This document shows, piece by piece, positions 58,828-64,000 of a stretch of 64,000 bases of DNA. The stretch is from Pandoraea commovens (GTDB lineage Bacteria > Pseudomonadota > Gammaproteobacteria > Burkholderiales > Burkholderiaceae). Within the stretch, counting starts at the first letter, position 1. Every line of letters starts with the position of its first letter. The position numbers and the translations under genes were made by a program. The notes under the pieces are model-generated. The model was not told the origin of the DNA, ran no database searches, and worked only from the letters and a program-made list of their open reading frames with translations. The stretch covers positions 434,001 through 498,000 of the forward strand of contig NZ_CABPSA010000004.1 in the NCBI RefSeq assembly GCF_902459615.1. The letters run 5' to 3'.

Positions 58828-59882
58828 GCGAGCATCGGACGGCCCCGCCTGCGCAGCCCCCGTCGGCCACTTCGGCATCGAGTTCAGCACGCGCCCCGAT
58901 GGCGTCGACCGGTTCGGTCACGGCGATCTGGAGCGCGACCATGCCGTGGTGGTTCGTGCTGATCTGGAGTACCGGGTTCATCGTCGCGAAGTACGGCATG
59001 CCGAACGCCGAACCGCTGACGTTCCTCGCGTGGCGCTTCGGCTTTACATTGGTCGTTATGTTGCCGATTGCGCTGCTCACACGCACGCCGTGGCCGATGC
59101 GTCCGGTCGCGATAGACGGTGACGTAACGCGTGCGGCTGCGACGACGGCGACTCACCACCAACGCATCGACTGGCCGCTGCTCGCGCACCTGGCCGTCTC
59201 CGGCATTCTCATTCAGGCGGTGTACCTCGGCGGCGTCTGGGCCGCGATCAAACAGGGGGCACCCGCAGGATTGGCGGCGCTGGTCGTCGGCATTCAGCCA
59301 CTCCTGACGGCGATCTTCGCGCGCGTTGTCGGCGAGCCGGTGTCGCGTCGCCAGTGGTTGGGGTTGCTTTGCGGCTTTATCGGTGTCGGCCTGGTCGTGG
59401 CGAACAAGGTGGGCGTTCGCGGCGTCGGCACTGGCGCCGTACTGCTGTGCGTGTTGAGCCTCTTCGCAATTACGGCGGGCACGCTCTATCAGAAGCGCTT
59501 CTGTGCGCATTTCGACTTACGTGTGGGCACCGTCGTGCAGTTCGGCGCCGCCTTTGTGGTGACGCTGCCCGCCGCATGGGCGCTGGAGACGATGCAGGTG
59601 CGGTGGAATCTCGAGATGATCGGGGCGCTCGCCTGGTCGGTGCTGGCGCTGTCCATCGGCGCGATTTCGCTGCTTTTTCTGCTGATCCGTCACGGCGCGG
59701 CGACCAAGGTCTCCAGCCTGATGTATCTGACGCCCCCGACCACCGCAGTCATGGCGTGGCTGTTATTCGGCGAGACGCTCTCGCCACTGAGTGCGGCCGG
59801 TATGGTCGTCGCAGCCCTTGGCGTCGCGCTCGTCATCGAACGGCGGGCGACGACGGCCGCCGCGACGTCTTCGGGGACGTAA
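58824..59882 (+). CDS. EamA/DMT-family transporter
   Basis: 352 residues, about ten membrane segments in two EamA repeats (MPWWFVLIWSTGFIVAKYGM; ITAGTLYQKRFCAHFDLRVG). A hydrophilic Ala/Ser/Pro-rich N-terminus of ~40 residues precedes them. Translationally coupled to the deacetylase, so export or import of the deacetylase product or of an amino-acid-like metabolite is possible. Substrate unknown. Confidence 0.9.
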   Translation: MSEHRTAPPAQPPSATSASSSARAPMASTGSVTAIWSATMPWWFVLIWSTGFIVAKYGMPNAEPLTFLAWRFGFTLVVMLPIALLTRTPWPMRPVAIDGDVTRAAATTATHHQRIDWPLLAHLAVSGILIQAVYLGGVWAAIKQGAPAGLAALVVGIQPLLTAIFARVVGEPVSRRQWLGLLCGFIGVGLVVANKVGVRGVGTGAVLLCVLSLFAITAGTLYQKRFCAHFDLRVGTVVQFGAAFVVTLPAAWALETMQVRWNLEMIGALAWSVLALSIGAISLLFLLIRHGAATKVSSLMYLTPPTTAVMAWLLFGETLSPLSAAGMVVAALGVALVIERRATTAAATSSGT

Positions 59883-59970
59883 GCCTCGTGCGCGACGTCT
59901 ACTTTGCGCGCCTTGTTCGAACCGGGCAGGGCGCCGCCTTCCATTCGAAGTTTGTTGTGAGCGTATTGCT

Positions 59971-60768
59971 ATGAAGCATCACTCTGCGCGCCCCCATGGC
60001 GCCCCGGCCGAGACATCGACGTCGGCACCGACGCCACTGGCTGGGGAAAGTACGCATCCCTCGTCTGTCAACGAGAACGACGGGCTGCGCGTGAAATATG
60101 TCGACGAGGCGATTCGTAGTCGACGTTCGATCCGGGCCTATTTGCCGACGCCGGTGCCGCAAGCCACGATCGCTGACATCCTGTCGGTCGCATCGCGAGC
60201 GCCCTCCGGCAGCAACATCCAGCCGTGGCAAACCTATGTGCTCACCGGACAGGTATTGAAACGGTTGACGTCGCGTCTGCTGGATGCGTTCAACGATCCG
60301 GCGCAGCGGTTGATGCATCAGGAGGAGTATGCGTACTACCCGCGCGAATGGACTGAGCCGTATCAGGCGCGGCGCCGCAAGGTGGGCTGGGATCTATACG
60401 GCTTGCTGGGCATCGGTCGTGCCGACAAGGCGCGCATGCATGGACAGCACGCGCGCAACTTCACGTTCTTCGACGCGCCGGTCGGGTTGCTTTTCACGAT
60501 CGACCGGCATCTGGAGCAGGGGAGCTGGCTGGACTACGGCATGTTCCTGCAAAGCGTGATGGTCGCGGCGCGGGCGCGGGGTCTGGACACCTGCCCGCAG
60601 GCGGCATTTGCCACGTTTCATCAGGTCATTGCTGCGGAACTGCATCTGCCGGAGACCCGAATGGTCGTGTGTGGCATGGCGATGGGGTATGCGGACCCTG
60701 CCGCCGCGGAAAACGGTCTTGTCACCGAACGCGCGCCGCTCGACGAATGGGCGCACTTTTTGACCTGA
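59971..60768 (+). CDS. Nitroreductase-family FMN oxidoreductase
   Basis: 265 residues from ATG 59971. After a ~40-residue hydrophilic leader the fold begins VDEAIRSRRSIRAYLPTPVP, ASRAPSGSNIQPWQTYVL (FMN phosphate contacts) and ends VVCGMAMGYADPAAAENG. NAD(P)H-dependent reduction of nitro or quinone compounds is usual for the family; the natural substrate is not clear. Confidence 0.9.
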   Translation: MKHHSARPHGAPAETSTSAPTPLAGESTHPSSVNENDGLRVKYVDEAIRSRRSIRAYLPTPVPQATIADILSVASRAPSGSNIQPWQTYVLTGQVLKRLTSRLLDAFNDPAQRLMHQEEYAYYPREWTEPYQARRRKVGWDLYGLLGIGRADKARMHGQHARNFTFFDAPVGLLFTIDRHLEQGSWLDYGMFLQSVMVAARARGLDTCPQAAFATFHQVIAAELHLPETRMVVCGMAMGYADPAAAENGLVTERAPLDEWAHFLT

Positions 60769-60956
60769 CGTATATCAAGAGGTTGGCGTAATTTTGCGAA
60801 ATTTGGCGAATGTGTAATTTGGCGCGTTGCACTGCACAAAACTGCCAGATGCCGGTTTAAGTATTTCAGCTAAGTCATTCATATTGCTTATTTTTTCGGA
60901 AGTTACTAAACTTCTCCCAAACTCGTTGCCCGCCAACCTCACGCTACTCCCAATCT

Positions 60957-62225
60957 ATGTACGCGATCACCACCCTTGCGCGTCTGTGCCGCTCCCGTCT
61001 CTGGGGTGCTGCCGTCGTGGCGATCTCGCTCGCCGCCGGTGCCCCGGCAGTCGTTCACGCCGCTGGTAAGACGAGCGAATGCTCGCCGAAGACGGCCAAG
61101 ACTGCCGCTCAGAAACGCGCGTGCGCGAATCCCAAGGCGACGAAAGCCGTCGCCACGTTCAAATCCGGTAACAAACGTGCCGCTGCCACACCTGCCGCTC
61201 GTGAAACGAAGAGCGCCAAGGCGAGCGGCAAAGCCCGTAAGCTCGCTGCCGTCGAGGATGACGGACCCGCAGCGAAGAAGGTCGCCGTCAAACGCGTCGT
61301 CTACAAGAACGGCAAGCGCCGTGTCGTGACGTCGTATCGCACTGTCAACTTTGCGCCGCAAGCCCCGGAGCGTCTCTCGACGGGCCGCGCTTTCGGTCTG
61401 CATGAAACGCCGGACGCGCTTGCGCTGCGTTCCTCGGTCGCCTACGTGGTCGACGAGCGCACGGGCGAATCGCTGTTCGACAAGAACTCGCAAGCCGTGC
61501 TGCCGATCGCCTCGATCTCGAAGCTGATGACGGCGATGGTGTCGCTCGACGCCGGCGTGCCGATGACCGACGTCATGGAAGTGACCGACGAAGATCGCGA
61601 CTACGAGAAGGGCACGGGTTCGCGCCTGTCGGTGGGCTCGCGTCTGTCGCGCGAAGACATGCTGCACATCGCACTGATGTCGTCGGAGAACCGTGCGGCC
61701 GCAGCGTTGTCGCGTTACTTCCCGGGCGGCCGCCCGGCGTTCCTCGCCGCGATGAACGCCAAGGCGAAGCAACTGGGCATGAACGACACGCACTTCAACG
61801 ATCCGACGGGTCTGTCGAGCCAGAACGTGTCGAGCGCGCGTGACCTCGTGAAGATGGTCAAGGCGGCTTATCAGTACCCGATGATTCGTCGTTTCTCGAC
61901 GGACAGCAATTACGACGTGAACACCGGTCGTCGCGAACTGCACTACGTGAGCACGAATCATCTGATCGGTCATTCGGGCTGGGAGATCGGCCTGCAGAAG
62001 ACGGGATATATCAACGAAGCCGGACAGTGCCTCGTGATGCAAGCTAACGTCGAAGGCCGTCCGGTGATCATGATTCTGCTGGACTCGACCGGCAAGTATT
62101 CACGCTTCGCCGATGCCACACGTGTTCGCAAGTGGCTGTTGGAAGGCGGCGGTGCTACGCCACAACGTACGGCAGGCACCACGCCGACGGCACAAGTGGC
62201 GACTAACAACGGACACGCGCTGTAA
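60957..62225 (+). CDS. pbpG: D-alanyl-D-alanine endopeptidase, PbpG-like (S11)
   Basis: 422 residues. Signal peptide (SRLWGAAVVAISLAAGAPAV), a Lys/Ala-rich basic linker of ~100 residues, then the S11 serine peptidase domain with SISK (186-189), SEN (243-245) and KTG (348-350), all three active-site motifs. PbpG (PBP7) hydrolyses cross-bridges in peptidoglycan. Its basic linker may bind the wall. No membrane anchor is seen at the C-terminus. Confidence 0.92.
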   Translation: MYAITTLARLCRSRLWGAAVVAISLAAGAPAVVHAAGKTSECSPKTAKTAAQKRACANPKATKAVATFKSGNKRAAATPAARETKSAKASGKARKLAAVEDDGPAAKKVAVKRVVYKNGKRRVVTSYRTVNFAPQAPERLSTGRAFGLHETPDALALRSSVAYVVDERTGESLFDKNSQAVLPIASISKLMTAMVSLDAGVPMTDVMEVTDEDRDYEKGTGSRLSVGSRLSREDMLHIALMSSENRAAAALSRYFPGGRPAFLAAMNAKAKQLGMNDTHFNDPTGLSSQNVSSARDLVKMVKAAYQYPMIRRFSTDSNYDVNTGRRELHYVSTNHLIGHSGWEIGLQKTGYINEAGQCLVMQANVEGRPVIMILLDSTGKYSRFADATRVRKWLLEGGGATPQRTAGTTPTAQVATNNGHAL

Positions 62226-62251
62226 TTCGCGCCACGCCGCAGATGTAAAAG

Positions 62252-62285
62252 AAAGGCGCTCCCTCGGGAGCGCCTTTTGTTTTGT
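62252..62285 (+). terminator. Intrinsic terminator after pbpG
   Basis: Perfect stem AAAGGCGCTCCC / GGGAGCGCCTTT with TC between, followed by TGTTTTG; 27 bases past the stop. Confidence 0.9.
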
Positions 62286-62346
62286 GCTATGGGATGGGCG
62301 CAGGGTGTAGAGCGCAAGTAAATCACGCTATACACCCCGTGGCCAA

Positions 62347-63174
62347 TCACTCCGCCGTTGTGACCTGCGACAGGCTGCCACCCACATCCGGGTTCGGCGA
62401 ATGGAAGCCGAGCGACGACGAGATTTGCAGTGCTGTCTCGTTCAGATTCGCCAGCCAGGCATCCTGAAGACGGTCTGCTGGGGCTGAGAGCGAGAGCCCT
62501 GCCACGAGCTTACCGCTGTCGTCGTAGATCCCGGCGGCGATGCATCGCACCCCTAACTCAAGCTCTTCGTTGTCACGCGCGTAGCCGGACTTGCGCACGT
62601 GCGTCAGCTCGCGTTCGAGCTTTTGCAAATCGGTGATGCTGTTACGCGTGTGGCCCGAGAGTCCGGTGCGCGTGGCATAAGCGCGCACGCGCGATGCTTC
62701 GTCGGCCGCCAAAAACAGCTTGCCGACCGACGTGAGGTGCAGCGGCGCGTGACCACCGATGGCGCGCACCACTTGCATACCGGAGCGCTCGCTGTAAGCG
62801 CGTTCGATATAGACGATTTCATCGCCTTGACGGACCGACAGATTGACCGTCTGTCCGGTGATGCGATGCAAGCCGCGCATGGGCGTGAGGGCGGCGTCAC
62901 GCACCGACAGGCGCGCTTTGACCAGATTGCCGAGTTCCAGCAAACGCATGCCGAGACGGTAAGTGCCGGGATCGCAGCGATCGACGAAGCGGCACGCCAC
63001 CATGTCGTTCAGGATGCGGTGCGCGGTCGACGGATGAAGTTCGGTGGCTTGCGCCAACTCTTTGAGACTCACGGGATCGGCATGTCCGGCAAGGGCGTCG
63101 AGCAAACGCATCATGCGCTCGATCACCTGAATGGACGTGCGCGACTCCGCGCCTTGACTGGTGTCGTCTTTCAT
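62347..63174 (-). CDS. IclR-family transcriptional regulator
   Basis: 275 residues from ATG at 63174; the frame is open further but upstream residues are not family-like. N-terminal winged HTH (RTSIQVIERMMRLLDALAGH, LKELAQATELHPSTAHRILN) and C-terminal IclR effector domain (GEIVYIERAYSERSGMQ-like region, RTGLSGHTRNSITDLQKLE, GVRCIAAGIYDDSGKLVAGL). Effector and target not evident; convergent with pbpG. Confidence 0.92.
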   Translation of the reverse strand: MKDDTSQGAESRTSIQVIERMMRLLDALAGHADPVSLKELAQATELHPSTAHRILNDMVACRFVDRCDPGTYRLGMRLLELGNLVKARLSVRDAALTPMRGLHRITGQTVNLSVRQGDEIVYIERAYSERSGMQVVRAIGGHAPLHLTSVGKLFLAADEASRVRAYATRTGLSGHTRNSITDLQKLERELTHVRKSGYARDNEELELGVRCIAAGIYDDSGKLVAGLSLSAPADRLQDAWLANLNETALQISSSLGFHSPNPDVGGSLSQVTTAE

Positions 63175-63457
63175 GAGGTAGGGCCGAGTTTCGTATAGCG
63201 TCGATTCTATATCATATGGTGAAAAATTCGCAGGTTTCGGGTAGACGATTCCTGTAAAAAGCCGGACATCCACTGGCTACCACGCACACAAAGTGCCTCC
63301 CGCCACAACGTGCATTGAGTGACGAGTAGCGTTCATTCGGTGACAGAAATCTAAAGTGGGTGGTCGCTCGCCTCATTACCATGCACTTCAGTTCCGCGAC
63401 GATGTCTGGCCCTTGACGCAGCGAGGGCGGGTGCCGATACCAACAAGGAGGGAATGC
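63175..63457. other. Divergent intergenic region
   Basis: 283 bases between the IclR gene and the edge CDS. Near 63205-63235 there is an A+T-rich stretch with CATATG at its centre, a plausible operator or promoter for the IclR gene. No further structure recognised. Confidence 0.35.
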
Positions 63458-64000
63458 ATGCATGACGAATATATAAATTATCCGGGGTATTCGATCTTCT
63501 CGATGGCGGCCGATCACTCCGTGCTGCCGGAGCGGATGTACAAAAAGGGCGCATCGATCGCGCAGAAACGCCAAGAAATTGCATCGCAACTCACGCAAAT
63601 TCGAAACGCGCAGCACGCCATGGGAGGGAGCACCTATGCGGTTGACAGGCTGTCATCGGCATTCGAGAAGTCTTACGCCAAGGCAACGTCCGGATATTGG
63701 CGTGGTGGCCTACGGGATCCATTTTGGCGATGCCTCACTGTGCCGGATTCGCCAGGATTCTTTTGCTCGATGGTCGCGGACCAACTCGATGAACCGTGCG
63801 CGGAGCGCATGACGTCATCCGCCAGGCGATTGCTCACGATTCTGACGTCGCTTAGCGAGGCGCTTGAGCACGAGCAAACGATGTTGCGCGAGTATGCGTC
63901 GCTCGTGTCGAAGACCGGTGGTCTTCAGAATGACACGATTGACGGTGTCGTTGCCAACTGGGAGGCGTTGGAAGACATAAAGCGTAGGTGTATGACGTTT
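63458..64000 (+). CDS. Protein of unknown function, 3' end outside window
   Basis: The frame is open from ATG 63458 to the last base (181 codons) and has an excellent ribosome site AAGGAGG at 63445-63451. The visible part starts MHDEYINYPGYSIFSMAADH and has helical stretches (KKGASIAQKRQEIASQLTQI; LLTILTSLSEALEHEQTMLR). Four Cys and a moderate charge. No domain recognised, no signal peptide. Codon use is less G+C-biased than in most neighbours, which may indicate an accessory or recently gained gene. Confidence 0.7.
   Translation, partial: MHDEYINYPGYSIFSMAADHSVLPERMYKKGASIAQKRQEIASQLTQIRNAQHAMGGSTYAVDRLSSAFEKSYAKATSGYWRGGLRDPFWRCLTVPDSPGFFCSMVADQLDEPCAERMTSSARRLLTILTSLSEALEHEQTMLREYASLVSKTGGLQNDTIDGVVANWEALEDIKRRCMTF

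Overview
The window is about 62-63% G+C and carries the conserved chromosome backbone of a betaproteobacterium of the Burkholderiaceae. The signature arrangements are dnaX-ybaB-recR, surE-pcm-nlpD-rpoS, ndk-rlmN-rodZ-ispG-hisS-yfgM-bamB-der-hfq-hflX-hflK-hflC-hisZ-purA, and aceE-aceF-lpdA with a betaproteobacterial proteasome homologue between aceF and lpdA. A PHB phasin gene with TTGTGC-N3-GCACAA operators fits the same group. My best guess at genus is Pandoraea, with Burkholderia, Ralstonia or Cupriavidus relatives as alternatives; this is inference from gene order and protein style, not from a search.

Layout: 1-2460 replication and repair genes (3' part of dnaX, ybaB/ebfC, recR). 2713-12646 is the accessory region: a sigma-54 activator, then seven secreted or outer-membrane proteins on the plus strand (4780-11093), a convergent small secreted protein, and a LuxR-type regulator. 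12882-17164 holds a CaiB-type CoA-transferase and an SsuABC/nitrate-type ABC transporter, with a tiny tryptophan-rich ORF between the ATPase and permease genes. 17266-41609 is core housekeeping. 41888-49294 has a DUF4189 protein, oligopeptidase A, FolD, and a two-component system. 49637-56551 is the pyruvate dehydrogenase operon. 56821-63174 has a phasin, a deacetylase/DMT transporter/nitroreductase group, a penicillin-binding endopeptidase and an IclR regulator. A CDS starting at 63458 runs off the right edge.

The most interesting system is 2713-12646. The genes at 5834, 6506, 7937, 8660 and 9762 match, in order, size and architecture, fapB, fapC, fapD, fapE and fapF of the Pseudomonas functional amyloid (Fap) system: two repeat-bearing secreted subunits, a C39-like cysteine protease (C65/H149/D165), a third repeat-bearing secreted protein and a coiled-coil plus beta-barrel outer membrane channel. 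Two further secreted proteins (4780, 5334) precede them in the place of fapA, and a paralogue of the first of these lies convergent at 11543-11115. A near-consensus sigma-54 promoter (4735-4750) lies 30 bp before the first gene, and the gene upstream encodes a complete GAFTGA-type sigma-54 activator with a VpsR/BerB-like amino-terminal domain. A perfect intrinsic terminator directly follows the major-subunit gene, and a leader-like motif (hydrophobic-[STD]-D-x-x-L) recurs in several of the secreted proteins. The CxxC signature I recall from Pseudomonas Fap subunits is absent. Together this looks like a divergent, sigma-54-controlled Fap-type amyloid biofilm system.

No tRNA, rRNA, CRISPR array, insertion sequence or prophage was seen.
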